Shown: piece by piece, positions 23,550 through 36,212 of the stretch
How the letters are laid out: each line of letters starts with the position of its first letter
Position numbering within the stretch: the first letter of the stretch is position 1
Assembly: GCA_025093555.1 (NCBI GenBank)
Contig: JAIWNF010000046.1
Span: forward strand, 327,493-391,492
DNA: 64,000 nucleotides
DNA from: Circinella umbellata
Taxonomy: Eukaryota; Mucoromycota; Mucoromycetes; Mucorales; Lichtheimiaceae
Direction of reading: 5' to 3'
The notes under the pieces: generated by a model
Databases searched by the model: none
Told to the model about the DNA's origin: nothing
Seen by the model: the letters and a program-made list of their open reading frames with translations, nothing else
Program-made: the position numbers and the translations under genes

Positions 23550-24481
23550 TCATTTTTTTTCCTCTTGCTTTTTTCGATTCACCAGCTTTGCACTTTTTTG
23601 ATCTTGACAATCTGTATATGCCTCGCTCTGAATATAATTTAGGAATCGATGGTTTGATACAAAAACTGGCGGATTTGCTTGATTTACACGTTTTAATTTC
23701 AATAGCGATTGAAAATCAATGTATTCTAAAGATATGTGTTCATTAATGAATACTTTCTTTGCCACATGTAATAATTCCTAAATACTACGTAGCTAATAAC
23801 TTACTTTTAATGATAGAAGATCTTCTACAAGCGAGAGAAGCAATGTCAATGTTCTCATATTATTAAAAAAAAGTGAAGTGTTTGTCAGTTCAATAAGTTC
23901 GCATACCGATGTATACTGTATTTTGATAATGAACGTTCTCATATCCGATCTATCCACCAAGACGCCACCAACAAGAGGATTTTTTATTCCCATCAAAATC
24001 AAATCGTTTAGCATGGTTCTCATCATGTTTCTGAGTGTCACCAAATCTGATTCGCCATGATTTATTGACGAGGTGTTTGATGGTGGTTTTATTTCACCCA
24101 ACCACTATCTCGTACGAGTTTGTAATAACGCCCCGAAAAATCTAGCCTCGTTCGAGGAGGGTCTCTCAGTATCTCGTTTGCTTCCTTTTTTTCAAGCTAC
24201 AAAGGCTCTCAAGCTAATTGATGTACCACTGTAGTCAAAGCAAGTCGGAAGAACAGATCCGTAACTTCAGGATAAGGATTTGATTCCAAGGGTTTAAGCG
24301 GTTGGACGTCTAAAAGTCTTTTAAGATTGCCCTTAAATATATATATATACAGATACGTATTAGATTTCTTACTCCAAAAGATGGTTTCAAATAAGGTTCC
24401 TTTACATTGATGTACAAAACCATCTTCAAAATCTGCCTCGATTTTGTTTCCACTAAATTTCATGCCTCTAAAAATTGTCAA
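23550..24481 (-). pseudogene. Broken gene of the same unrecognised family, copy 2
   Basis: The minus strand carries a frame at 23793-24101 with GESDLVTLRNMMRTMLNDLI, IKNPLVGGVLVDRSDMRTF, ELIELTNTSLFFNN and MRTLTLLLSLVEDLL. Its order of motifs (helical DLxxLxNxM..., then GVLVxG, then a hydrophobic strand, then a leucine-rich helix) parallels the plus-strand piece at 21990-22350, so I take them as relatives. A downstream exon-like frame is at 23550-23765. An upstream frame at 24209-24481 (FRGMKFSGNKIEADF, LLDVQPLKPLESNP) may belong to it or to a neighbour. Frames do not join into one intact protein. Function unknown. Confidence 0.42.
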
Positions 24482-24828
24482 GTAGACATGTTAGTGTATC
24501 AATGCATTTGTTATGAAAATGTTTTTTTGAAAAAAAAACAGCTTACTGTGAGTGCCATTCACGTTGGTAATTTAACCAGTCCAGTTGTACTTTTTAGTTT
24601 TGTTGGCTTCCACTAAGAATGCAACTGCGATTGCTTTGGATTTCAGTCCAATCTTTACTATCATTCTAAATATTTTTTGATTTAGTATTAACATTATTTC
24701 ACTGGGTATCATTATGTCAACCACTTTTAATACGGTAATATACCTGTTTTGTTACGCTAAAGGGTTGCACGAGCACTCACTTAAACGTTGTAATTGTGTC
24801 GTGCTGTGATTACTTTAAGTGTAGCAAA

Positions 24829-25498
24829 TCATTTTTTGTCAAAATTAATGTCTGTCAAAAAAGAATTCCTATTTCCCATGCCAAAGCAAATAATATATAA
24901 TTGAAATAAAAAAAATAACATACCCGGTTGGTCTGGCCAATGCTTCTGAAGGAACCCGTGTTTGAATGATTGGGTTGAAAAAAAGTGGTCTAACTTGAGA
25001 CCAAGCTGTTCAAAGTGGGTCCAAAAAAAAGACCCGCATCCAACAAGGTATTCTGATATTGGATCATTTTCGTGAACATTTTTAAAAAAAATCAAAATAA
25101 TAGGATTATCATCTTGGTTTTTCAAATAATAATAAGTAGATGCAGGTCAACGCACTATATAATTATATCATAACTGTTAGTGGTTATCATTATTAGTAAA
25201 ACGTCGGACATAAAATTTCAACTCTTAGGTTTACTACAGTAGTCTTGTGTCGGACATTGATTTTGCATGAATATTTAAAACACTGATACATTACCCGCAT
25301 TTTGTGTACTGCACCTTCGACAGTTGGTTTTTTAAATATGCGTGTTGTTTTGGGTTTGGTCACACAAAGAACTATCCATGGTTGGGTTACATTAGAAAAA
25401 ACGTTGATTTTGATCCAGGTGTCCCCCGTTTCCAGCTGTTCTTCCGGGGTGGTAATCATCACTAAAGTCTGATTGTGACACTGCCTCGTCTTTCTCAA
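24829..25498 (-). pseudogene. Decayed gene with a zinc-finger-like Cys/His segment
   Basis: Two minus-strand frames, 25193-25498 and 24829-25125, look like consecutive exons or broken parts of one protein. The first has EEQLETGDTWIKINVF, KKPTVEGAVHKMRVMYQC, KYSCKINVRHKTTVVNLRVE. The second has NVHENDPISEYLVGCGSF and LDHFFSTQSFKHGF. A C-x4-C-x6-H pattern followed by an HxNDP segment is reminiscent of the N-terminal DNA-binding part of FAR1/MULE-type transposase proteins. That similarity is weak and recognised only by eye. No transposase core was found next to it. Confidence 0.35.
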
Positions 25499-26711
25499 AT
25501 TGATAACCGCTCTCTAATATTTCATATACTGTATTCTATCAGTGTATAGATAATTTAATATTGATTGCATATGTAGTTTCGGTAGGGATATATTTACCCG
25601 ACTGAGAATTATCTCCTGAGCTACTTCCTGCTACTTCATCCCTTCTTGTATTTCTCCAATAGTCATTTTACTGAGACGTGTTTATGATCTACGTAATATA
25701 AAACAACCCGCTTATTAACAGCAAAACACATGTAGAACACATTTTTTTTTATAAAATGTTAATTACCGTCCAGGAATTTATTTATGACTTGATTAAAAGC
25801 TCATTTCTGGGGAGGAGAAGAGATCCAACCAGCTACATCTTTAATGGAGCATTTTAATTTTTTTCAACCAAAGATCTGTCAAGTAAGTCTGATTGTTGAA
25901 CAGTTTTAATAACATCTTTTGTAGACGGTGTTTTTGCTTTTTAAATTTCTTACAGTGTCTTATAAAATGAAATGAGCCATAGTAAGGAGGAAAAACAAAA
26001 TGCCATGACAGAATTAAAAAAACAACGCGAAAAAGAAAAAAAGAAGCGGGGGGTGAGTTTTGGTATGAATCCTCAGAAAGAGTTCTCTTTCTTTTAACAA
26101 AAGTGTTGGACCATGACGCTTTTTTTTTGAAGAAACGGGGTTAAACTCACTGTTCTTTTTTTTTGACTATGGATTTAAATTGAATTACAGTAGTTGTTTA
26201 TTATTGACAACAAAACGTGTTCTTGTATTATCTCTCGTTTCTTATAAATGTTCTATTGCTTCTCAGACAGGTTTAAGTTTAATTATCTTTTGTATTGAAT
26301 TATTGATTAACATATAGGATTTTTTTTTCGTTTCTATATTACTGATTGTTTCATAATGAACTTTGTTGTTTTCTTACCTAGGCACAATTACTTGATAAAC
26401 ATAACATTATTTTACAGTAATTTCGCATATAAAAGCCAATCACATTAGAAGATAACATTCATAACGTATTTATCAAAAATAAAGTATTTATCCACTCACA
26501 TCCAATAATCCCCTTTCCCAAATGTACATTCGAGTTCTGCATGAAAAAAAATCAAAGCTTCCTATTCAAAATTTATAAAAGCATCTGCATATTTTTTTTT
26601 GTGATTGAATCACCCCTCCCCTACTTCTCTTTCTCCTGTCAAAAAAAAGTATGTTATGAATCTTCAAAAAAGGTTTATTTACATACAATTAATTTAGTTA
26701 ATAATATATTT
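25499..26711. other. Gene-free stretch
   Basis: About 1.2 kb of AT-rich DNA before the MATE transporter gene. A lysine/glutamate-rich stretch near 25975-26050 reads as coiled coil in one frame but has no start or partner exons. No supported feature. Confidence 0.45.
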
Positions 26712-28464
26712 TTATCCTTTTTTAATACGTTTTTCGATTTCATGTAATTCTTTAGACCAATTCAACATGTACAAATGAATGAAAAGAAGAATAGCAAATA
26801 TAAATTCGGCAATCATCAATCCTATCCAAAGTCCCAATACAGCCCATTTCATTGTAAACGCGAAAAAATAACAAGTGGGTATACCAAGAATAAAATAAGC
26901 AATAAATGCTACTGTTACTGTTATACGTTGACGACCCAGTCCATCACAAATACCAATAGCAAGATTACTATAAATATAGCCAACGAGTTGTAGAGCAAGT
27001 ATAGGAAGTACATTTGAAACGACGTTAGCTATATCCTTGTCTTTTGTGTATAGAGAAGGATATTCTCGTCTCCATACGATTAAAAAGGTGCTTGATACTG
27101 TAGCTAGAAAAAAAGCAAAAACACTACTCATCACAATTGCTCTTTTTATATCTGCCAAAGAACCTTGTCCCATAAGATTACCAACACGTGTTGCCATAGC
27201 ATGTTTGAGTCCATGAGCAAATGCATGGAATGCCATGCTACTTTTTAATAAAATAAAGTGAGCAGCAATAGAATAGGTTTCTCCAAATTGTGATATTGCC
27301 AATGTACAGAGTTGAGGAATACCAGACATGAGTAAATGAAGACAGATACTTGGAATACATAGTCGAATAATAGGTCCCCAGCCTTGTAAAGCATCTCGAA
27401 TATGCCAACCACCCCATCCGGCTTGAGATTTTGTATTAAAAATAATATAACCTATCATGATGAACAACATGATGATAGAAGATGTACTATCTGCTAATGC
27501 TGCACCCGCGGGACCAAGCTCGAATGGTTTACCAACAACTAAAAGATAATTAGCAGCTATGGTGGCAGGAATTGATAATAATGCACCATATCCACCTACA
27601 CGCATGATACCTTGCGCTTGAAGATAAGCACCAGCAATATGATAACCTGCATACGCAACAATACCAGGTATAAAAAACAAGATATAAATACCTGGATATA
27701 TTTTAATATTTTTTTTTCTTAGTCATATAATTGTATAAGCTCAATAATCAATTTTATGTAAAAAAAACCATTCTTAAATACCAGCATAACGTATAACAGC
27801 TTCATCAGCACTTCGATCATTCATTAAATATTTTAGACATAGAATCCAAAAAATAAAAATTGAAGCTGCGCCCGTAATATAGATCATAATACTACGCTGA
27901 ATATATAATCCAATAATTGTTTTATCTTTCGCACCCGTCCATGCTTGTCCACAAAGTGTATCTAAAGCTGATGTCAGTCCAAGTGCAAGATATAATGTAG
28001 TACAAGATTCTAACATTTGTGCAAGGGACATTCCAGCAAGTTCTTGTGATCCCTTTTAATAATACGTAATAATATATTGTTAATACCAGTCTCTTTATAT
28101 TTTAAAGCTATTATCAACAACATGGTAATAAAAAAAAGAAAAAGATATCGATATAACGAAATGATTTTACCAAATGTCCAACCACTGAGACTGTAACTAA
28201 TTGAGCAACACCATTAATAAATTTATAACTAACTAATGCTATAAGACTTGAAAATAACCAATAAAAATGGTTTCGATAAGAATCAGGTCGTTGTCTTTTT
28301 ATAAAAAGATTATTTTTTAATAAAGCCGTCGATTCATTGTTGTCGTTGTTATCATGTATAGAGGGACGATCTTTGTTATTATTAATTGAGTGTTGTTTAA
28401 AAGACTTATATATATTTTGTTTTTTTGTTGGTTTTAATATTCAGTTCCATTTACCACTAGTCAT
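26712..28464 (-). CDS. MATE-family multidrug/cation efflux transporter
   Basis: Exons 28455-28464, 28171-28370, 27782-28052 and 26712-27691 encode 486 aa with about 12 hydrophobic segments. Typical MATE marks are SVVGHLGSQELAGMSLAQM in the first helices, ALDTLCGQAWTGAK (the conserved LxTLCxQAxGA motif) around residue 110, and MATRVGNLMGQG near residue 340, the second-half repeat of the GNxLG motif. The family exports organic cations and drugs in exchange for protons or sodium across plasma or vacuolar membranes. The last three exons are secure. The first exon is only 10 nt (ATGACTAGTG) and was chosen because it alone continues the frame across a GT-AG intron; another start cannot be excluded. 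The gene is 1.3 kb upstream of PRP3 and divergent from it. Confidence 0.9.
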
Positions 28465-29787
28465 AGAAAAATAGTCAAATGACTCGAAAATAAATCAAGA
28501 AAGAAAAAAAGAAGAGAAATTATTATTTTTTTGGGAGAGATAACGAAGGGGAATGAACGTCCAAGGGCTTTTGTTATACATATTTATATATATGTGTACA
28601 GCGAGGATAATGGTACTCATTGATTTTACTAGAATTTCAAGGGCGCAGAGTATTACGCATTATTATTATTTTTAGTCATGAGAATGATCTAATGATGAGG
28701 GATAAACTAATATATCCAAAAGGCAACAGCAGTGGAGATCTATAATAAACAGTATTTATTGTACGTGTTGATGTTTTTAGTGAATGAAGGGGAACTTAAA
28801 CATTTTAAAAGGAGTATTATAATAATCCTTCACTCCACATAACAGCACTCCTTGCTTATTTTTTTGTCCCCTTACGTTAACTCCATTATTTTATAATAAT
28901 ATAACCGCTGGATGAGAGATTTCTATGTATTTGTAAAATCCCGAAGATGTATCGAGTATTCTGCTGTTGTTATTAATAATATATAGGTATATTCAATGTT
29001 CTACTTTACATGTCTTCAAAATAAAAACATATTGAGTAAATCTATAGATGTATGTTGTAGTGTTTCTGTTGGTCTCTACCATATCATTTTTTATAATACT
29101 GAGTATATATTAGTTACAATAGGGACGAACTTAAATAAAGTGATATCATAAGAAAGGGAGAGAGGAGGGGAAGAGGAAATAAAATGATCGACATGCTTCT
29201 CCTCAAGTTGATTTCTATAAGAAATTAAGTTATTTGATCCCTAAATGACATATTTACAGTCCTACTTGGTAATAGTTTTTGTTTACAAGTTTGGGATAAG
29301 TAAAACTACACTGTTATCTGTCATCTTTGAAAAGAAAATTTTATATATGAAAATCCCCCCCCCTTTTTTTTTCTTCCCCATCTCGATTAATTTTTCTTAA
29401 AAAAAACTGATGTTGAACAACACACAGTTATCTTTTCTTCACTCTATATATATCGTGATGTACTGTACACAAGTCATATGTATGTATCAAAAAAAGGACA
29501 TTCTGGGGAAACAAAAGAACAAGTATCTACTTTTGAAACAATAGAAGTGGGCTAAAATAAATATTTACTGACATTTGATAATGTTGTTTACTATAATTTA
29601 TAGAGGATAAGAAATCTTTTTTAAAATGTATCCATAGCAATAATTTACCTTGCAGGATAGAAAAAAAATGTTTAAAAAAGAGACACTGTAAAAAACCCCG
29701 CGACTATTTGATTAAAGTTGTAAAAAAAAAAGTACGTGTTGTATCCTCCAACAACCCACCTTTTTATTTTTTTGTGGTTTCAAATAA
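28465..29787. other. Divergent intergenic region
   Basis: About 1.3 kb between the starts of the MATE gene (minus) and PRP3 (plus), so it contains both promoters. It is AT-rich with C9, T10 and A10 runs (for example 29355-29372). No factor site or RNA gene recognised. Confidence 0.5.
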
Positions 29788-31247
29788 ATGTCTGATCCAA
29801 AGGTTTGTTTAATAATAACTAGGAAAAAAAGTAGTGTTTTCTTTAATAATGTTATATATTAATAACAGGAAACTAAAATGTATATATTATAGAGTAATGC
29901 AGCTGCGAATGCTGCAGCACTTATCGCAGCAAAACAAGCTGAAATCCGTGCCAAATTAGCAAAATTTCAAGAACAACAAAAAGGTGGAACTACTAATACT
30001 ACTACTCGACCACCACTACCTACAACTTCTTCTTCGACACGACCTAATTATTCACGTATTGGAAATAATCAACGTAATGGAGGTTCTAATGCTACAGATC
30101 CAGATTTGATTCAACAAAAAATTGCAGAAGCAAAAGCTCGATTAGCAAAAAATCTTACAAATATATCATCCACATCAACAACAACAACAACAACACCATC
30201 AGTGCCATCGGTAAGTCTTTCTCTTTATTTTTGTTTTGTTTTTGGGCGTTGATATTATAACAAAATAATGTGGATTGATTCATGTTTTTCTTAAAAAAAA
30301 CTTTTCATTTATTATAGCAACCAAGAGCAACAGCAAAAGGTATTTATGTACCCGATGCTAAAGGAAGAGTGGGTACACCTCAAGTAGGTTTAGATGCGAC
30401 TGGTAGTATTGATCTTCAAGCTATGCTTAGCAGTATACCCAAACGTGAAGTAGCTACAGCCAAGGTAATACTAATATAGAATCAATCCTTCCTTTTAATA
30501 AAAAGTACTTTGATAATAATAACGTAAATTATATCATATATAGGCTAATCAACGGCAAAAAAAAGATACAACACCAGCATCAGGAATAATAATGAAAGGA
30601 AGATTTGATAAAACTAAAAATCCATACCTTGATGAATCTATTGAAACGAAATCATTAATTCCTATGAAACGTAAACCAAGACAACTTAAATTTGTTCAAC
30701 CAGGAAAATTCATTGAAAAAGCAAATAAGGAACGAAAACATGCACAATTAGAAAAGTTAAAACAAGAAATTGCAGAAAACGTTAAAAAAGCTGGTATGGA
30801 AACTGAATTGGATATTTCTGATAAAGCATTAAAGGTAAAGTTTTCCTTATTTTATAATTATATTTGGGATATATATACATATATTAAGATAAGATAAATT
30901 TTTATTTCAATAGAAAGAACCTGGACCACTTGCAGAATGGTGGGATGTACCTTTCTTACCAAATAAAGATTATGCAGATATGGATATAACACCTGTTAAA
31001 CCAGAAGAATTAGATCAACTTGTTACATTATATGTCCATCATCCAATTCCTATTAAACCTCCCAGTGAACAAAATAATGTACCTGTTGTAAGATCATTAA
31101 TGCTTACAAAAAAAGAAAGAAAGAAACTTCGAAGACAACGACGACATGAAACACAAAAAGAAAAACAAGATAAGATTCGTCTTGGTTTATTACCACCTGA
31201 TCCACCTAAAGGTAAAATTATATTGGCTTTTGTTTCTCTTTCTCCCA

Positions 31248-31283
<36 letters not shown>

Positions 31284-32080
31284 CTCACAAATCTATATAT
31301 ATATATATACAAATATAAATAGTTAAAATTAGTAATTTGATGCAAGTTCTTGGTCAAGAAGCTATTCAGGATCCAACAAAAATTGAAGCAAGAGTACGAA
31401 AAGAAATGGCTCAAAGACAAAAACAACATGAGCTTACTAATGAACAACGTAAATTAACGCCTGAAGAACGTCGACAAAAAATTAAAAGTAAATTGGATGA
31501 AGATAAAAAACTAAGTAATGAAGTAGCTGTATTCAAGTAAGTTATAAATAATAATAGGGTATATAAGAGGAATATATATATATATATATATATATGAAAA
31601 AGTTATTAACAATATTAATTCATTTTAATTAGAGTAAAGAATTGTGCTCATCCAAAACATCGATATAAAATTGAAGTCAATGCTCAACAATTAGCTTTAA
31701 CGGGTATTGTTATTGTTCATCCAAAATGCCATTTGGTTATTGTAGAAGGTGGACCTAAAAGTATCAAGGCATTTAAAAAATTAATGTTAAGACGTATTGA
31801 TTGGAATGATATGCCTACACCTAAAAATGAAAATGGAACATCTAAAACGACCGATATGATGGATATTGATCGATTCAATGTAGGAGGTGAAGAAAACAAA
31901 TGTTATATTGTATGGGAAGGTCAAGTAAAAAGTAAAGCATTTCGTAAATTTACTTGGAGAGCATTTGACAGTGAAAAAATGGCAAGAGAAGAATTATCAA
32001 AATGGAATGCAGAGAATTATTGGGATGCAGCTACTGCAATTACTGAAGAAGCTCTTGCTGCACGACAACCTGAAATATAA
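29788..32080 (+). CDS. PRP3: U4/U6 snRNP splicing factor PRP3
   Basis: Seven exons (29788-29802, 29893-30210, 30318-30464, 30544-30834, 30914-31211, 31323-31536, 31633-32080) encode 576 aa. The first coding exon is 15 nt. The central region carries the PRP3 signature: RKPRQLKFVQPGKFIEKANKE split here as about residues 195-215, EWWDVPFLP, and the basic MLTKKERKKLRRQRR stretch that contacts U4/U6 RNA. The last exon is the C-terminal ferredoxin-like DUF1115 domain (VKNCAHPKHRYKIEVNAQQL, VIVEGGPKSIKAFKKLM, RRIDW, CYIVWEGQVK, FRKFTWRAF). The N-terminal PWI domain of human PRPF3 is absent, as in yeast. The protein is a nuclear core part of the U4/U6.U5 tri-snRNP. Introns 5 and 6 contain TA repeats. 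Confidence 0.96.
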
Positions 32081-32091
32081 ATAATCCCCCT

Positions 32092-32135
32092 CCACACACA
32101 CACACACACACTCATACATACACACACAGACACAC
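32092..32135. repeat. CA-rich microsatellite
   Basis: Runs of CA repeated with a few interruptions directly after the PRP3 stop codon, within its probable 3' UTR. Confidence 0.85.
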
Positions 32136-32197
32136 TGAAGACACACTGATAAATAAAACAAAATAATTATATATTTTTCTTTACAATGAGAATAAAA

Positions 32198-33710
32198 TTA
32201 TAGCTTATTAGCAGGATAAATTTTAGAAAGCCAATTTTTCAAATAAGCATTACATTCATCGGGTTTTTCCCATAATACCCAATGACCTGATCCTGTAATA
32301 GCACCTCTTTCAAGTTGAGGAATATAATTTTCCATACCATGAGTCAAAGCAGGAGGAAGAGCAGCATCTCCATCAGCAGTAACCATTAATGCTGGCTTAT
32401 TAATAATAGGATCTAAACCTAAGAGAAAATTATTAATATAATCTTTTTTTTTACTGCGAGAATAACTTTAATTACTTACTTTTACATTCTTCAAAACTAG
32501 CCTTTCTTCTTTTATATAAATTAAGACCACCAGCAGCTCCACGTTTTTGATATTTTTCAACATAATAATCAAGAACCTATAGAATATAAAATAAATAATC
32601 TTGCTCTATCTCTCTCTTTCTCTTTTTTCTCTGAATAATAAAATACCTTTTGTGGAAGACTGTCACTCTTATCAACAGGTGGTCTACCAGCAACAAGAGT
32701 TCCTGTCGTTTTATCAATAATACCACCTAAATTCTTTGCTTCAGCAATAGGTCTAAAACATCTTTTAAAAAATGCTTCAGTCTAATAATAATAATAATGT
32801 TCAGTATTAATATATTTATATAACATTAATTATCCACACAAATACAACACATGAACTTACATTTTCATCAATTTCTTTTGCAGCTTCAGGTGTTATTAAA
32901 TGCAATTGATAACTAAAGTTAGGTAAAACTTTAACAACATCTTCAACAGAATGATATTGTTGTTCTGGAACAATATAAGGAGTACAAAAACTAGCAACTA
33001 AATAAAATTATATGTTCAGTTTTTCTTGTTTTGTTTAAAAAGAGTAATAATATAAAAGGGAGAGAACTGTCTTACCTCCAACAACACGATCAGGATAAAA
33101 TTGAGCAAAACGCCAAGCAGCTTGACCTCCCCAATCATGTCCAATGACAACTACTGTAGGAATTTCAAGATGATCAAGTAAAGCAGCAAAATCATCGGAA
33201 ATAGTTTTATCACCATAGGCTGAACTTTCTGTTGGAGCATCCTAATATATAACAATTTAAAAAAAAAAGAAAATTAGGGTTTTTTCTTACTTATTAAATC
33301 ATGTAACAATTTTATAATATTTACAGTTTCGCCAAAACCTCGTAATGTAGGAACAACAACACGATAACCTAATTGAACCAGGAACGGAATCTGTTCACGC
33401 CAGCCTACAAGAAAAAGAAAAGAGAGAGAGTTTTTTTGGTTAAGTCATACACATAAATAATAATATTTTTTTTATTTGATAACATACTACACCAACTAAA
33501 TAATAATAAGAGTGTAACAATAAATAAATATAATTTGCATGAAAAAAAAATTAGATATCGCCACAAAAAAAAATAAGCTTACAGGTCAGGCCAACCATGA
33601 ATAAGTAAAAGAGCTTTTTTAGATGATTGGTTTTCATCAATATATTGCATACGAATACCATTTACTTTGGCATATTGATGATTAAATGTAGTAGGATCAC
33701 TTGGGTTCAT
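32198..33710 (-). CDS. Epoxide-hydrolase-like alpha/beta hydrolase, copy 2
   Basis: Eight exons (33583-33710, 33488-33495, 33325-33404, 33076-33241, 32861-32997, 32647-32781, 32480-32576, 32198-32418) encode 323 aa. The protein is a close relative of the copy at 7567-9158: same MNPSDP start, HGWPD, VVVIGHDWGGQAAW nucleophile elbow and C-terminal TGSGHWVLWEKPDE with the catalytic histidine. Six of eight exons have exactly the same length as in copy 1 (128, 8, 80, 166, 137, 97 nt). The 8-nt exon 2 (TTGGTGTA) restores the DLWCSWR segment. The start was set by homology; the frame is open for another 28 codons upstream to an ATG at 33794, but that extension has no match in copy 1. Substrate unknown. 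Confidence 0.92.
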
Positions 33711-33819
33711 TTTTACAAGTTTAAAAAGTGTAAAGAAGAAAGTAAAAGGAAGCTCTCTTATTCTTTTTTCAATTATTAATACCCTGTTTCCCATTAGCTA
33801 AAATCGCATTATTAACAGG

Positions 33820-33990
33820 ATATAATTTAAAGAACCGATTTTTTAACCAGCCCTCCACATGACAGCAACCAAAAGAGTCGTGCTTGATTTGACTCCGCTG
33901 TCTTCGGCCTTGTCTTACTATCCTGTCCATTGATACTTGTTCCCATGAGGTGATGTGCGTATGGTATCGCCCAGCTAGTCCCTCAGCGCT
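33820..33990 (-). other. GC-richer island of unknown nature upstream of hydrolase copy 2
   Basis: About 170 bp with clearly higher GC than the surrounding DNA. It contains an open minus-strand frame of 74 codons with basic residues (RIVRQGRRQRSQIKH) but no family features. It could be a structured RNA, an old mobile-element fragment or a short peptide gene. I found no tRNA, 5S, U-snRNA or SRP RNA motif in it. Confidence 0.3.
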
Positions 33991-34374
33991 CATTACGTTT
34001 TTTATTCATAAGGGTGTGATATTCCTACCCACTACCAATAATAAATAATAATAATATACATTAATCTAACTCAAAAATAATAATATCGGTCACTTCTCCA
34101 TTATACCATATCAAACAAATCATACCAAATGAAACATATAACAATAACAATCATATGCCAATAATAATAATAATATTATAAAACATATCCATGTATCAAT
34201 ATATTTAAACTAAAACAAGTGAACCCACCATCGTGGGATAGGGAAATTATATACCAAAAAATATAAATATAGACAAAATTAAACATTTATCTTGATACTT
34301 TAATTGATTCTCACAGTTCGCTGTAAAGTTCGGCTGTAAAGTTACCCCAGGGTATGCCAATAAAAATGTAGACA

Positions 34375-35703
34375 GTCATGCCAGATCATTTAGCCAAGAT
34401 GGACAGAAAGAAATTATTCCAAAAGATGGGCTAAATTAAATGATGACGTGAAGAGTAAAGCGATGGCAGATTTTGAAGCGATTGTATTACAAGGGCAAAA
34501 TATTCCATTGTATAAGTGTGAAACTCATTGGTGCGCAGAGCATATGCTGAGGGAAAGTGGGACAACAGATTTGGCCTTCGTGCTAAAAAGACCAAGTAAG
34601 TCAAGTAATGCTCTGAACATGATTATTCAGTGTTGGATATTCATGGTATTTCCAGTTCATTATTATACAATTTTATAAATATTGGAAAAAACTAACGAAC
34701 AGAAAACTGAGGGTAAGTTTATTGGCTTTCTTTCTCTCTCTTTTTAATTCTTAACAACAATAATCATTCTAAACTGACGTACATAAACCTGGCTTACAGT
34801 GAGAGTTCAAGTTCTACTTCTACCACTACTCTCGCTCAAACTTAAAAGTAAGTTCATTGTTTCTTATTGTATATATATAGTGTGCTTTATGAACTTACGA
34901 AAGGTTATATGGTGCTCATTTGATCTTATATATAACGATCCATGTACCTCAAGTTCTACTTCCACTTAGCCTACTTCCACTCCTACTACTACTCAAGCAC
35001 AAAGGTAAGCTAACGACTGTTTTTGATATATATATATATATATATATAGTGTGTGTGTATTATGAATCTACAAATGGTTATACGGTGCTCATTTGATCCT
35101 ATATATAATGATTCATATAGCTGTGATTCTTCTTCTATGTCCGCTCTTGCTCAAATCAAAAAGTAAGCTAATTAGCTCTTCTTATATTTGTATACATATA
35201 CATATACATACATTGGTTTGCTTTTTAGATATGTTGATTGTTCATACTAATTTGTTCTTATATATGGTTTAAAACGTAGCGTTCCAGACTCTATACCTAA
35301 CCTTGAAACTAGGGTTGAAAAGCTGTAGTAAATTATCCAGCTACTAGCAATGTACTTGTGGAACAGCCAATTGAACTCATGTAAACTTAATATTTATTCT
35401 TTCATAACAATGATAATAGTTCCATGTCAACAGAAAAAGCAGATAGGTAAAATTATTGAGTAATTATAATTATTTAAGTGATAATGATAGAACTATTTAA
35501 TCTTAGTATTACGATAATTGGATAGTAACGCAGAAGATGGAGAAAATCACTATGGAACTCGTGGACAACCACAAGGAGGACAACGAGGAAGAGATGGTAT
35601 AAGAGGACATGGAAGACGTGGAGGAAAGTCGAAGAAAAGAAGTCATGAAGGTGAAGAACAACAACAACACTGCGGGAAGTACTTTAGTTATAAAGCCGGT
35701 TAG
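34375..35703 (+). pseudogene. Broken lineage-specific gene with repeated mini-exons and an RGG tail
   Basis: A first coding-like block at about 34400-34600 reads RNYSKRWAKLNDDVKSKAM, ADFEAIVLQGQNIPLYKCE and THWCAEHMLRE, with a C-x3-HWC pattern. It is followed by several short Ser/Thr-rich exon-like pieces separated by introns of 85-120 nt, then SVPDSIPNLETRVEKL (a coiled-coil start) that runs into stop codons near 35327, and finally a Gly/Arg/Gln-rich frame at 35518-35703 (GTRGQPQGGQRGRDGIRGHG, then GRRGGKSKKRSHE). Stops inside two mini-exons show it is dead or mis-spliced. I do not recognise the family; the layout suggests a transposon-linked protein with an RNA-binding-like tail. Confidence 0.42.
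34713..35279 (+). repeat. Tandem exon-plus-intron repeat units
   Basis: Four introns starting at 34713, 34847, 35004 and 35163 begin with GTAAG(C/T), and the short exons between them (roughly 34799-34846, 34953-35003, 35121-35162) encode similar Ser/Thr-rich text ending in an (L/T)AQ segment. Two of the introns share a common core (AGTGTG..., ATGGTTATA-type and GGTGCTCATTTGATC). The unit is about 150 bp. Confidence 0.65.
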
Positions 35704-36212
35704 ATATAGTTAGTAATTGTGAAAAAACAGTTGATTTTTTTTTTATTAAACGAAAAGAGGGTAATAAAAGGAATATTGTTGGTGAATATTGAAGCTACAA
35801 AAATATCCATTAGTTATAAATGGGAAAAATGGGGCAAATAAGGTGATAAGGTTACTGAAGGGTAATGTGATTGTACGTTAACCAGCATTTATATGTTTTT
35901 TCACTAGATTTATCTATTTATTAAAAATGGGTAAACTGAGTCAATTTTCCAACTCACACAACCATATTTTTAACTGTATTTTCCCTGGGGTGGATTTTTG
36001 GGTATTTTAGATTATAAATTGGAAAACCACTTTTTAACCTTTTTTATTTTATATTTTTAACCATCATTATATCATGAGGTTAATTACTAAGTAAACTTTG
36101 TGATTTTTGAGATACTTTTTTTATAACCATTATTTTATCAAACTTGGCCCGAAACCACCCTTTTAAATCCACATCTTTATTCAGTTTTTTTTATTAAACA
36201 AAAGCAGTCTAA

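Noticed and set aside
33711..33794. 28-codon N-terminal extension of hydrolase copy 2
   Set aside because: The frame is open to an upstream ATG, but copy 1 has no counterpart and the added residues are a hydrophobic, Phe-rich chance stretch. The ATG at 33710 matches the start of copy 1.
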